A stretch of 64,000 nucleotides of DNA, taken from NCBI GenBank assembly GCA_023213395.1, contig CM041465.1:167965741-168029740 (forward strand), given 5' to 3'. Positions 13,851-25,555 of the stretch are shown here, piece by piece (within the stretch, counting starts at the first letter, position 1; each line of letters opens with the position of its first letter). The notes under the pieces are model-generated. The model saw nothing but the letters and a program-made list of their open reading frames with translations. It had not been told where the DNA came from and searched no databases. The stretch is from Cycas panzhihuaensis (lineage: Eukaryota > Cycadophyta). The translations under genes were made by a program, and so were the position numbers.

Positions 13851-14960
13851 AATGGCTCCTCCCACATAAGTTTATCACATCCAATCATTATAGGCACATC
13901 TCAAGGGAGATTCTTAAACTCTTTCTCACTTAGAACAAATGGTTCCAAGCATTACTACTCTTTCACAAGAAATAGAAGACTTAAGACAAGTTGTTTGGTA
14001 GATATAGGATCAGAGTGACTAGCAATAGGATGATATAGACTAGAAATTTGAGAATATACTCCAATAATTAGAGGCTAACTATGATAACCCATCTACATCT
14101 TTGCCAAAAGGCCCCTAATGCTTATCCATTAGAGCACCATCCTATCTTTTATTAAGGCAATTGTAATTCAATCATAAGATTGTAGTCCTTACCTTTAACC
14201 TAAATCTTAATAAAGATTCTTCATGACATTGGATTAATAAGCTAGAGTCCTACTTTTCATTAAATCCTATGTCCCCAATAAAATATATCACATTTTTCTC
14301 AATCCATTTAGAGGGGAAAACACACCATTAGTTTTACTAATGGTAGTATAAGAATCTAACTATCTAAATATAGGGTCAATTCTGTTAGAATTTTTTTGAA
14401 TAATATGATGACACCTAAAACAAATCCTTTTTTAGCTAGCTCACCTAGATAAAGAAGATAAAATTAATTAAGGCTTACACGAATGAATTTTAGAAATTAT
14501 ACATCTGGGTTCTTCATTCACTTAATCCAGACATGCTCATTAATATTTACGTATCAAGACTCAAAATGTGCATTTGTATATACTTGAAGGCTATATCCTT
14601 ATTCAACCACTTAGGGACCATGTCTATATCCAAAGTAGTTAAGGTTAAGTTTATAATAGAGCAAGCAACATCATTTAGATGAGACACCATATGGTATCAA
14701 TGACCTCAATTTTCTAACTAGTAGCACCAATGACCCAAAACTAAGGAAATACCATGATTAGCTTTAGAACTAATAACAAACTAAGTCCTTGTTTAAATTA
14801 TATAAGGAAATCAATTTATGAAGGTTGACTTATGTGTTAAATGTTTAGATAAATAGGTCCTTAGACATATGAAAGTATATAAGTTAAAGCATATGGTCTT
14901 CATAATTGACCTTGCTCTAAATATGGACTTTAACCCTGATAGTAAACCTAATGAGGAGAT
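13851..14960 (+). pseudogene. Chromovirus gag remnant
   Basis: The start is the ATG at 13851 (MAPPT). A glutamine-rich coiled-coil-like region follows to about 14080, in which TAA or TAG stops replace glutamine codons at several places. Landmarks are HWINKLESYF (about 14230-14260) and a decayed LEGK...WF region of retrotransposon gag. A zinc knuckle of the CxxC...H...C type lies at about 14829-14880: LCVKCLDK is kept and the last cysteine is tyrosine. The protein formed the particle in live relatives; this copy is dead. Confidence 0.7.
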
Positions 14961-14999
14961 CCCCTACGAACTTCTACTTGGTCTCCAACTAGAAGTTTC

Positions 15000-15130
15000 C
15001 TTAGTTGTTGTCTTGACCACATCGTACCTAGAACCCCTTTGAGTAATAGGTCAAATCAAGAATACCCATATCACAATCTTAATTGATGATGGCATGTCAT
15101 TAAACTTTATATACATTTCTTTAGTTAGAT
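15000..15130 (+). pseudogene. Chromovirus aspartic protease remnant
   Basis: VIGQIKNTHITILIDDGMSL (about 15045-15104) corresponds to the family pattern of a beta strand, then D-S-G-A-T-H-N-F-I. The catalytic aspartate is kept, the serine is aspartate, and NFI follows. It lies in the expected place between gag and reverse transcriptase. Confidence 0.65.
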
Positions 15131-15579
15131 AATTAAAACTTTATATCATCCCTAAAATTAGGTTTATGTGTTCCTTACTAGGTTGCTAAGCCTTACATTA
15201 TGTTGGTACTATAAAAAATGTGATGGTTTGGATCAATTTTTATCTCCTAGTTAATGAATTTTATGCCCTATTTATAGGATGATCAAATGTAATCCTTAGA
15301 GTCCAATGCTTCTAAACACTCAACACATATAGTATTAATAACTCTCTTAATAATCCCTTCATTTTGTTTAAGGATTGCATCAGTCAAACTCATAAATTAT
15401 ATGGCATATAATCCTCCCTTAACAAAGTTATCTCCCAAAATTATATGAAGAAGCACTTGTATAGTAGTCTAAAATATATTATTCACATTAAGGATATCTA
15501 ACCTTAACAAACCATTTACCTAGACATTCAGGCACTCCTTTTGAAGTATCATTCAATCTTTATCTTGTTATCCAACATA

Positions 15580-16870
15580 GCCTTACCAAATTACAAGTTT
15601 CATCACTCAATCAAACTCATAAATCCCCATGACCCTACTAGGTTTAAATGCTACCAAAATTTATATTTCTAAAAAAATAAAATTAAAAGTATTATAAATA
15701 AACTAATAAATATGGGTATCATCTAGCCTAGTAAAAGTTCCTATATGGCACCTATCATCCTCATATTAAAAAAAGATGGTTTTTTTTCACTTTGTGTAGA
15801 TTATCAAGAACTCAATAAAATCATGACAATAGAAAAATTCCTAATCCTTAGGGCTAATGAAATACTTAATGAGATCCATGATGCCATTATTTTTTCTAAA
15901 CTTGATTTTAGTTTGGATATTACCAAATCCTAATTACCCTTAAATATTATCACAAAATTGCTTTCAAGACATACCATGGGTATTTCAAGTTCTAAGTGAT
16001 TCCATTTGGATTATATAATACCCTAGCCACATTTTAAGCCTTAATGAATAAAAATTTTGGGCCTAATCTATGGAAGTTTATCATTGTCTTTTTTATTGAC
16101 ATCCTTATTTATAGTTCTTATATAATTCACCACCTTCAACATCTATAAATGATTCTCCAAATCCTCAATTAGTACCAGTTATATAAAAAGTTATCCAAGT
16201 GTAAATTTAGTAGATCTAAATTATAATACTTAGGCCATATCATTTATGTACAATGTGTTAGAGTTGACTTACATAAAATATCAATTATAACACTTAGCCT
16301 ATCCCTAGGAACCTCATAGAATTATGGGCATTTCTAGGCCTCATAAGGTCTTATCATCATTTCATATGGAACTATACTTCCTTGACTCTCCTACTAAACA
16401 ACTTAATTCAAAAAGTCTGTTCATGATGGTCTCCTATGATAATGTGTGCTTTTAATTACTTTAAAACCATTATGACATCCACTCTAGTCCTCACCATTCC
16501 TAACATTTTATAACCCTTTCAACTTGAATGAAATGCTTTATGATTCAACCTAAGCATTATTCTCATACAAGATTTTCTTCCCATTGCATTTAAAAGCCAA
16601 AACTTCAAGGATCATGAGACTCAATTATCCACTTATTAGAAAGAGATTAAGGAAATCCCACATGTAGTGGACAAGTGGTATCAATACCTCTTTGTCTCTA
16701 AGTTCACCATCTTAACCGATCACCATAGCCTTCATTGCCTACTAGACTAACAAGTATTATCTAAAGAGTAGGCCAAATGGATTGATTTCTTGTAGGTATT
16801 TTATTTTACAATAATCTATAATAAGGGAAAAGATAATATTATCATTGATGCCCTTTCCTATCTACCTTAT
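15580..16870 (+). pseudogene. Chromovirus reverse transcriptase and RNase H remnant
   Basis: The open stretch 15745-15933 carries MAPIILILKKDGFFSLCVDY, then QELNKIM and IFSKLDF, the classic gypsy RT start, with a SPV-like lead-in just upstream. A FFIDILIYS segment near 16090-16115 replaces the F-x-D-D box, so one catalytic aspartate is lost. YLGHIIY (about 16229-16250) and a G-H-F-x-x-S-x-G-L-I segment mark the RT end. RNase H is recognised by TDHHSLHCLLD (about 16718-16750) and NKGKDNIIIDALSYLP (about 16821-16866). Dead copy. Confidence 0.8.
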
Positions 16871-16899
16871 GGCAGTGAGACTTCTCTAGAACCCATTCT

Positions 16900-18290
16900 T
16901 TGTGCTATTTCCACTCCTTAACTAACTTGGATAAGGAGTTGGTGGTTAAAAATCAAGCCTAATCAAACTATTCCCAATGGGCCTCCAAATCCAAAATCCA
17001 TAAGGACTAATCTACTTCTTTATAAAAAAGGTGTCTTTGTCCACTCAAAATCCACCTTTATCCCTCACATCCTAATAGAATTCCACTCCACTCTTATAGG
17101 GGGTCACTCAAGGTTTAACAAAACATATTAATATATTTATATAGATTTTTATTAGCCATGTATGAAACCTCCCATCCTTATATTCATCATAACATATGAC
17201 ATATGCCAAGGAAATAAGATTGATACTAAGGCCCAACCTAGAATACTTCAACCCTTGTATATTCTACAAGGAAAATAGTAGGATATTTCCATGGATTTCA
17301 TCATAGGGTTACCACTATCTATTAGGTATGATTTAATTTAGGTTATCATTAATAGACTGACAAAATATATCCATCTTCTACCAACCCATACATCATATAA
17401 GACACCCACCTTATTGATTTATACATTCAAACTATATTCTATTTCCATGAGTTTCCATCCACTATAGTATGCAATTATGATCACAAGTTTACCAATACAT
17501 TTTGGTAAATACTCTTTAGAGTAATAGGAACCTCATTCAATATGAGTTTGAGCTATCATCCCCAAATAAATGGCTAATCAACAACCCTAAATAAAACACT
17601 AGAAACTTACCTAAGATGTTTGACATTTAAGTACTAAGACAGATGGACCTCCTGGATAGCCCTCATAAAATATTGGTACAATTCTTCTCATTATTCAACC
17701 ATCTACATGTCCCCATTTTTGGCTCTTTATAAGTATTCCCCCACCATCCCATCACATGCTAGCCATAAACCTCTACATTGTATCTATCCAACAAAAACTC
17801 CAAGATATGGATTAGATTCTCATCACCCTTAAATATAACTTGGTCATAGTAAAAATTTGTATGAAATAGCTTGTCAATATCCATCATTTAGATTGTTCCT
17901 TCTCTATTAAAAACCTTATCTTTCTTCATCTCTAACCCTACAATCAACAATCGCTTAATAATCATGAAATTCAAAAGCTTAGCTTAAATTAATATGGTCA
18001 ATATAAAATACTTCAATGAATTGGTGAGATTGCCTACACCTTTGAACCCCAATCTAATATTGAAAACTATAATGTCTTTCATATTTCCTACCTTAAGAAA
18101 TGCCTTGGTGAAGATACCATTTGCTCAAACAAACCTAATGATCCTTAATAAAGAGCAACTTCTCACCATCCCACCACAGTAGATTTTGACTATCCAACAT
18201 CACCATCTTTATAATAGGGCCATCTTTGAATAATTGGTATAGTGGGTTGGTTATAGACCAAATGAATCAACATGGAAATCTGTTTAATTT
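16900..18290 (+). pseudogene. Chromovirus integrase and chromodomain remnant
   Basis: FHSTLIGGHSRFNKTY (about 17083-17130) is the histidine part of the integrase zinc finger. MDFIIGLPLS (about 17294-17323) and RLTKYIHLLPTHT mark the first core aspartate region. A decayed S-x-x-H-P-Q-x-x-G-Q region follows near 17550. The C-terminal barrel is seen as a FNELVRLPTPL-like stretch and ISYLKKCLGED. At 18221-18282 the frame reads LV, stop, WVGYRPNESTWKS, a chromodomain with both aromatic positions kept. In relatives the chromodomain guides integration to heterochromatin. Confidence 0.75.
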
Positions 18291-18332
18291 ATCAGTTAAT
18301 GTCTACACCTTCTTCACTTTGAGGACTTATCA

Positions 18333-18720
18333 TTTTAGGGAGAGGGCCCTATTACATAACCACTTATAGCCTATAGAATTTACTCGTATATGTTTATGTC
18401 TAAGACTATTAGTAGTTAGTGGAAGCCATTAACTTATGTGCATAAGACCATTTATAACTACCAATATAATTAAAGATCATTTGTACTACCAATGATATTT
18501 GTTAGAAGAAGGCCTCTTTTGTCTACTTAAGTCTTAATGTTTGTAAAGAAAGATTGTTGTGTATTTTATATCTCATTTGAGATTGTACTTTAGTATACTT
18601 TAGTGCTCATAAGCCTTATTTCATAGCCATATAAGTGTTTATTCTATGTACTTCTTATCTTCAATCAATAAAGTGGTTCATTTACCTTCTTATTATGTTA
18701 TTTTCTTCTTTTGCATTACA
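18333..18720 (+). repeat. Polypurine tract and 3' LTR of chromovirus
   Basis: TTTTAGGGAGAGGG ends about 18347 and is followed at 18350 by TATTAC, read as a decayed TGTTAC LTR start. The LTR is taken to end at ATTACA, 18720, which mirrors the start. An AATAAA lies near 18667. Length is about 371 bp. The boundaries are inferred from one copy. Confidence 0.55.
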
Positions 18721-19229
18721 AGATTGAGGAAGATTATTAGGAAGGAACATGTCATTTGAGGACTCATAACAATATGATTAGTCCCCATTCCATTTAGGTC
18801 CTCTAATAAACATGATCTCTAAAATACTCTGATTTTCATAAAATTTCTCTCTACTATATTATTAAACTCTAAAGAAAATAAGAAAAGGGGGAGAGTAGGT
18901 AAGGATGGAATGATCAATCAATTAGTCAAGCAAGTCACTTTTCTTTTTTACTTTTAAATTAAAGAGGGGAGAGGAAAGGGGAAGATCTATTTTCTTCAAT
19001 AATGAAAAACAAGAGAAAGGTTCTTTTATTTATTTTGGATTTTTGAGAGATTAGAGGTATGAAAAATAAAGGGAACAAAGGTAAGAAAGTGCATATTTTA
19101 GTATGCTTCCTAAACTTCTAGACTTAAGATCATCTTTCTTACATTTAAATCTACTAAACAAATAATAAATAAGTACTAAAAGTATGTGTTCTTATAGTAT
19201 AATCAATCATAGAAATGTTATTTTAAGAG

Positions 19230-19465
19230 TATAATCGAGCATTATTATTATAATCAAAGGTATAACTAAGTCCTATGATCATAGTTAGAGATATGACCAA
19301 AGATCTAATTATAATTAGAGGTATAACTAGAGATATTATTAGAGATATGATCATAGTTAGAGGTATGACTATAGTCCTAATCATACTTAGAGGTATGACT
19401 AGAGACCTTGATCATAATCAAGAAGTATGACCAAAGATATAGCTTATAATTAGAGTTTTCATCAA
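19230..19465. repeat. Degenerate minisatellite, ATAATTAGAGGTATGAC-like units
   Basis: Units of roughly 25-35 bp built around TTAGAGGTATGACTA or AGAGATATGA recur about eight times with much variation in spacing. No open frame runs through it. Confidence 0.7.
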
Positions 19466-20432
19466 TTAATAGATTATACTTAATATGATTAATCACAACT
19501 ATTAAGAAATAATTAGTTAATATTTTATTTTAATAAAATGTATTTATCTTGTATAAAGTGAATATCTATGAGAAAGATAGGTGTTCTAGTTTTAAGATTC
19601 TCTCTCTTTCATGCTATAATGACTCATTATTGACTTCTTTATAGTATCTCTCCATATTTTATGATTTTAGGGCTATGTTTAGTTATGAGATAACTAGATG
19701 TAGTGCCCTCTTATGAATAAGAAAACATTAGTTTATATTCCTTAATTTATAAGTATAATTCCAGTTACTTATATTCATATATTTGAATTGATTTCTTAAA
19801 TAATTTACTTGACTGGATAGATAAGCATGCATTGATTCCATTACCATATTGAATCTCAAAATAAGATATACATAAAATATGGACAAAAGCAAGTAGAAAG
19901 CATGGGCCTTTTTTCATGCTACTAAAAGATTATTTTAGGAAAAAAAAAAAGATGCAACAAGAGAACAGTGAATATTTGGTAAAATAAAAGGTATAAGGAG
20001 GCATACAAAATACAATATTATTTATTACACCAAGAAGGTAGGTAAAGAGCTAACGACCAACCACTTGCAAATAGATAGAGGAGAAAAAGTCAATTCCAAA
20101 AAATAAATAAGAAGATAAAGAGGAGGCAAGGCCAAAGACATTTGAGATACAAATCCTAGTGTAAAAGGTAGCAATTCAAATAAAATAAGGGGAACGAGAT
20201 TTAGAAAAAAATCAATGATGTTTGTTGGAGGAAGACTCTATCAATGAAGTTAGTTCATAACTAATATCTTCACATATAAAGGTATCGTGGAAGACAACAA
20301 CATCAAATAGTGAGTGTAATTTCATAATTATATAAAATTAAGGTACTTCTAATGGAGGGTGGGGCCATCCCATGATATAGGTACAAACCACTTTTAGTAA
20401 AAATTAGAATCCTTTATCTGATAGGATAGGAG

Positions 20433-20762
20433 AAGGGTTCATAGGGTCAATCTTGCCAGGATCATTCATTCCACAAGGAGAGGGAATCCCTTGCAAAATG
20501 AGAAGCATCGTTGAAATTTCTCTCATATGGGTTAATGTTAATCAACCACTAGTAGGGAATGATATGAATATAGGAGGAGGCAACTCATTATAAGGAACAT
20601 CACCATATTCATTAATGCAGGGTAGTGGTAGTCAACCACTAATAAGTAGTGCCGGTACACCAAGAAATAATGTAAAGGAGGAATCAAGACCAAGAGGTTT
20701 AAACACAAATGTAGTAAGTGGAGTACAACTAATTACTCCTTATGTTATTATTAAAAAATGAT
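20433..20762 (+). pseudogene. Possible decayed coding segment, unknown family
   Basis: One plus-strand frame runs about 110 codons with a single internal stop (near 20593). Its composition is Gly, Ser, Pro and Asn rich, including PGSFIPQGEG, MNIGGGNS and QGSGSQPLISSAGTPR. Codon positions look more protein-like than the surroundings. I recognise no domain. It could be an exon relic or a retroelement gag; chance is not excluded. Confidence 0.3.
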
Positions 20763-21112
20763 ACTACATTTTAGAATCTATAATTTCATAGATCAAGAGA
20801 TTTAGGTGATTATTTAACATTATTTTTAAACATGCTAAAAATAAATATTTAGGATCTTGATGAAATTAGATTAAGGTTCATTTAAACCCTAAGAGGAGTT
20901 ATAATATCATGGCACTAATATGTCTCTATATAAAATCCAGCATGGGAATAACTATAAGTTTGCTTCCTTCACTAATTCTAGAAGCTGCGAGACCCCATAG
21001 TAAATTTTCAAGCACTAGAGGTGATTTGACAACTTCTAAGTGAATTATTAAGTGATTTTAATTAGTGAATGAGAGTTATAATGAATAAAATAAGTTTATT
21101 AACCCTAATTAA

Positions 21113-21127
21113 TCCATTTCTAGATTT
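21113..21127. repeat. LINE target site duplication, left copy
   Basis: The 15-bp TCCATTTCTAGATTT here is repeated exactly at 24196-24210, immediately after the LINE poly(A) tail. This is the typical product of target-primed reverse transcription. Confidence 0.95.
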
Positions 21128-24039
21128 TCCCCTGCTTGGTGAATGATGCTCAAAACGCCCAGATCACAGTTCCATTCTCCCAGGAGGAGGTTAAGGCGAC
21201 ACTCTTCAGTATGAAGAGAGATAAAGCTCCTGGCCCTGATGGTTTCCCCCCGGGGTTCTTCCAAGAATTTTGGGATATTATCAAGGGAGACTATTTGGAA
21301 GTGCTCCATGAATTTTATGTAAACAGGAAGATCTTACAGGAGTGGCAGACTACCTTCCTGGTTCTTATTCCTAAAAAAGAGGGAGAAAAAAGGATGGAGG
21401 ACTTTCGCCCTATAAGCCTTTGCAATGCCAAATACAAAATTTTAACCAAGGTTTTGGTGAATAGGTTAAAGCAAATTATGCCAAATATCATCTCTCAGAA
21501 CCAAGATGGTTTTCTCCGGGGAAGACAGATATACGATGGGTATATCGTTGTCCACGAAACTGTTCACTCTGCAGCCGAGAGGAAGGAGCCCGTGATGCTC
21601 ATAAAGATTGATCTCACGAAGGCCTTTGATAGGGTCTCCTGGGATTGTCTGCTTGATTGCCTAAGGGCTTTTGGCTTCGGGGAGACTTGGCGATCATGGA
21701 TAAATCTATGTATTGGAAATCCGCAGTTTTCTGTTATCATTAATGGTACGTCTTCTTGCTTCTTCCCAGGATTCAGGGGGCTGAGGCAGGGCAACCCGCT
21801 CTCTCCTTTTTTGTATATCACGATGGCGGAGTTGTTGGGCAGATCCCTGGAGTCCTTGAGGAGACAGGGGGTTATAAATGGTATAAAACCAACATCGGGA
21901 ATAGACAATGTGGCCCACCACCAATTCGTGGACGACAATATCTTCCTTGGGAAACCTACAATAAGGGAGGCCACCAATTTTAAAGAGTTTTTGGGCCATT
22001 TTGAGAAGGCCACGAATTAAAAGATAAACTTGAATAAGAGCAGTGTATATTTTATAAATACCCCAGGCCGTATTCAAGGCAAGATCAGCAGATGCGTGGA
22101 GATGGGCATCAAAAAACTTCCCACAACCTACCTTGGCCTTCCTCTATTTGTTGGGAAGATGGCCAAGGATATGTGGAATCCCCTTATTGATAGGTTGCAA
22201 AGGAAGATGGCCAGATGGAAAGGTGCCCTCTTAACTCATGCTGGAAAACTTCAGCTTGTAGCCTCCATGCTATAGAGCATCCCAGTCTTCTGGATGTCCA
22301 TCTTTAGAGTCCTAGTGGGTATCTTAGATATCATTGAATCTATCCAGAAGAGGTTCCTTTGGGCTGGAATGGAGAACAAAGACAGAATTCATTTAGTCAG
22401 CTGGAATAAAGTTTGCATGCCAAAATGGGCCGGGGGCCTAAATCTGAGAAGACTTCCTCTCTTCAATGCAGCTCTAGGGGCCAAGTTGGGGTGGCATCTG
22501 CTCAAAGGGGGTGAGAGGCTCTGGGAGAAGATCCTAATTAGGAAATATGTGCAAGGAGGTTCTTTGGCTGGTAATGATGTCTCTCAGGTTGGCTCAACCA
22601 TCTGGAGGAGTATTCTGAAAGCTTGGAATGCTTTAAGGAATGGACTGAGATGGAGACTAGGAGATGGGAACTCCATTAGATTCTGGGAGGATGCATGGTG
22701 TAGCGAAAAAGTGCTTAAGGATTATCCAGATCTGGAACCCATTATGGGTCCTTGTGTAAGGATCTATGGAAGTCATGTAAAGGACTACTGGGAAGGAAGC
22801 GGAAAAAATAGGTCCTGGAAGACCCTTGAGGAAATCCAAGGTGAAAGACTGCAAGAAGGCCTCAGCAAGATTAAAAGCATGCTTGGCAAGTGTTACATTC
22901 CTAGATTTCCTTCGGTGGACTCGATAGTATGACCTCTGAGTTCGACCAGTGTCTACACTGTTAAACAAGGATATCAATATCTGTGTCAAACAAGAGGGGA
23001 CTAGAGAAACCCTATCCTTGAAGGGGTTTGGAAGCTCCCTATCATTCCCAAGATTGTTGTATTTTGGTGGACCTGCTTAAGGAATAAAATACTTACAGTT
23101 GATAATCTGAAAAGAAGAGGCTTTATGCTAGCAAACAGATGCACTTTATGCTGCTCAGAGGAGTCTATGGACCACATCTTCCTGGAATGCTCTTACACAA
23201 GGGAGGTATGGAGAATGTTACTGGGAAAACTCGAGGTAAGCTGGATATTCTCAGAGAAGATAGCATATCTTTGGCTAGCCTGGAAAAGCCCATTCAGGAG
23301 CAGAATGTTGAGTTGCATCTAGATTAGTGCTCTTCCGATCCTAGCCTGGAACATATGGAAAGAAAGGAATCACAGAATTTTCCAAGCGAAACGGATGGAT
23401 CAGACTGCCATTTTTTGCAGAATTTATATAGATATAAGAGAGAACGTCAGATCAGTGAAAGAAAAATGCCTGCTTGGGTCAAAGAATAGGATTCTGAGCA
23501 AGTGGGATATAGTTCCAACTTTTGTGGCAGAAAAGAACAAAGATATCAGGTGGCTGCCTCCTGAGGAGTCATGGATCAAAATAAATTTTGATGGTGCAGC
23601 AAAGGGGAATCCCGGGGCCGCCGGGGGAGGAGGTATTTGTAGAGACCATTTTGGGTCTACTCTATGGGCTTTTGTGGAATTCTATGACTATCAAACAAAT
23701 CACTATGCTGAGATGCATGCTATGCTCAAAGCTCTTGACCTGGCAGTGGAAGGTAATTTTTAAAGATTGATTATTGAGGGAGACTCTGAGGTCGTGGTGA
23801 AAAATCTGAAAGAGGAGGCTATCCCGGATTGGAGATTCCAACTTTTATTTAATGATGCCAAGGAAATCATTAAGGGGCTAACAGATGTCCGTATTAGGCA
23901 TACTCTGAGAGAAGGAAACAAACCAACAGACTTTCTGGCAAATTGGGGAGTGAGACACAGGGTAGGACAAATATGGAAGACGGATTTCCCTAGGGATCTT
24001 ATGGTTCTGGTCGAGAAGGACATGATCTGCAACAGTTAG
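21128..24039 (+). pseudogene. LINE ORF2: reverse transcriptase, zinc finger, RNase H
   Basis: A single frame runs from the truncation point to the stop at 24037 with about six internal stops (22018, 22273, 22930, 23002, 23323, 23761) and no frameshift that I can see. RT landmarks: KRDKAPGPDGFPPGFF (about 21208-21255), DFRPISLCNAKYKI, IDLTKAFDRVSWD (about 21607-21645), GLRQGNPLSPFLY, and the catalytic FVDD at 21925-21936, where the family usually has FADD. NRCTLCCSEESMDHIFLECS (about 23131-23190) is the CCHC-like zf-RVT region. RNase H: NFDGAAKGNPG (about 23584-23616), YAEMHAML, IEGDSEVVVKNL and TLREGNKPTDFLA, so all its acidic positions are kept. The upstream endonuclease is lost. Confidence 0.95.
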
Positions 24040-24195
24040 CCGTGGGGCTTGTCCCGGCACCTAGCTTCCTGGCCTAGTCCGTGGGGCTGTCACGGACTCA
24101 TATTTCTCAGTCGCACTATATTTCTTGATGTACTAGGTTGTGGGATCCTCTTTCAAACCCACTGAAATTCATTTTATCTAATCAAAAAAAAAAAA
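24040..24195 (+). other. LINE 3' UTR and poly(A) tail
   Basis: A short GC-richer UTR, with CCGTGGGGCT occurring near both 24041 and 24079, ends in an A run at 24184-24195 directly before the right target duplication (24196-24210). Confidence 0.9.
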
Positions 24196-24210
24196 TCCAT
24201 TTCTAGATTT

Positions 24211-24929
24211 AAAATATTTTGTCCAAGGGTTGATCTCTTAATTGAGGGAGAAGGTGACCTTGCATCCCATAAACAATTATAAACAAGTGTAGGAGATAAC
24301 ACTAAATTTGAAAAGCAAATGAAGATAACATAGTTATAATTGGTTATATAGATAGGGTTGAACTTTTAGTTTAGATCTAACATCCACTAAACATTGTAGA
24401 TAGGGATGACTATACAGTAATCAATACCAAACTTTTAATAAAGAGCAAATCTAAAAGTAAAAAACGATCAACAATAAGGACTTCCACTAAAACAATTAGG
24501 ATATAGTTCCTAACACAATCCATAGATGGGCTAAAATCCATAGCTAAAAGCCATGAAATGGGAAGTGGACACTTTGAACCAACAACCATAGGTTTAATAC
24601 CTATTGGGGTGCAATAAATAAAGAGATTAAATGGTTGCAAATAGAGTTAGCATGCTTACATATAGAAAAATATATAGTGCCCTCACTTTGTAACAAACAA
24701 GGATACCTATAGAATGAGCATCAAGGAATATTAATGGGAAAATAATGCCAAAATTGTCAAAGTAACAACCATAATATATGGAAATATTATTTCTAACAAG
24801 CATCTATAGGACAAGGACCTATAACTAGAAATACATTCTACTACAAAATGGATCAAGATGCACCCAAACAATATAAGTGGAATACAAAACCAATAAGATA
24901 ATATTTATATCAAAGATGGGAAACTATTG
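24211..24929. other. Unassigned stretch between LINE and orphan LTR
   Basis: Continuation of the sequence left of the LINE. No gene, repeat or RNA is seen; a minus-strand open stretch at 24410-24640 has no recognisable similarity. Confidence 0.5.
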
Positions 24930-25283
24930 TGTTGGGATAAAACTCAATGCATGTTTGTAGATGTGCACCTAGGGCCCCTCAAAGCCACCTTTGGGGATCC
25001 TTAGGGCACCTTGAGCCACAAATCAACCGTCAGTAGCCACCATATACTGACACACTTCTATTAAGATACACACTCTTTTATTAATTTTATTTTTTTAATA
25101 TTAACTTAAAATCATGTGCAGGTCAGGTTGAGGCACTTGCTGCCTCCCCAAAATTATCTATAGAAGGGGTGGGAATATATCCCTGGTGTTTTTTAACACT
25201 GCCCTCTATTCATTGGAAATTTTTAATTTAAAGTACAATAATGCACTTGCCAGTGTGAAGTCCCACTTTGCACCTCATCCTCA
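24930..25283 (+). repeat. Orphan copia-family LTR
   Basis: A 354-bp LTR opening TGTTGGGATAA and closing CACCTCATCCTCA. It aligns along its whole length, at roughly 88% in the first 120 bp, with the LTRs at 39065-39419 and 62431-62785. It is followed by a perfect primer-binding site, so it is a 5' LTR. No 3' partner was found in the window, and what follows is host-gene-derived sequence rather than gag-pol. Confidence 0.9.
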
Positions 25284-25286
25284 ATT

Positions 25287-25302
25287 TGGTATCAGAGCTG
25301 GG
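25287..25302 (+). other. Primer-binding site, perfect Met-tRNA match
   Basis: TGGTATCAGAGCTGGG lies three bases after the LTR end. It is the undamaged plant consensus for priming by initiator methionine tRNA and is the best preserved such site in the window. Confidence 0.92.
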
Positions 25303-25555
25303 TTTTATTAATGAAACTTGTATATTATATTTTTATTTATTATTCTCTTTTATATTAAAGTTTATAATAAAGTTAAACTTTGAAATATTTGATATATTAA
25401 TGTGAGTAACCTGTATACACACTAAATGATTCATTTGGCCATTAACTCATAATCGTTTGTAGTGAATTCACTCGTATGTAGGTTATCAGTGATCTCAAGG
25501 AAAATAGATTGGTATTTTAGAGTTTTCATCCATTTTCTATTGATTTCTAATTTAG

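Larger units (their letters stand above)
13851..18720 (+). mobile_element. Ty3/gypsy chromovirus, decayed
   Basis: Gag, protease, reverse transcriptase, RNase H, integrase and chromodomain occur in gypsy order over 4.5 kb, then a polypurine tract and a 3' LTR. The reading can be followed almost throughout despite dozens of stops, so decay was mainly by point mutation. The chromodomain places it among the chromoviruses. The 5' LTR and primer-binding site were not recognised. Confidence 0.85.
18721..21112. other. Unassigned AT-rich stretch with decayed repeats
   Basis: No recognisable gene over 2.4 kb. It holds the degenerate minisatellite at 19230-19465 and one weakly coding-like frame at 20433-20762 (separate entries). 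It is the pre-existing sequence into which the LINE inserted, and continues after 24210. Confidence 0.5.
21128..24195 (+). mobile_element. 5'-truncated L1-type LINE
   Basis: A 3.07-kb non-LTR retrotransposon with ORF2 reverse transcriptase, zinc-binding region, RNase H, a 3' UTR and a poly(A) tail, bounded by a perfect 15-bp target duplication. ORF1 and the ORF2 endonuclease are missing, as expected for 5' truncation during insertion. Its GC content is visibly higher and its reading frame much less damaged than any LTR element around it, so it is among the youngest insertions in the window. Confidence 0.95.

Noticed and set aside
14006-14016. GGATCAGAGTGAC looked like a decayed Met-tRNA primer-binding site for the gypsy element.
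   Set aside because: It lies inside the gag reading frame that starts at 13851 (D-Q-S-D segment), so it is coding sequence and not an LTR-adjacent site.
13752-14018. 88-codon plus-strand open frame considered as a host gene start.
   Set aside because: It overlaps, in another frame, the gypsy gag start at 13851, which has family-like coiled-coil content and continues into gag, protease and RT.
21564-22077. Minus-strand open frames of 123 and 149 codons opposite the LINE.
   Set aside because: They are shadows of the well-supported plus-strand reverse transcriptase frame.
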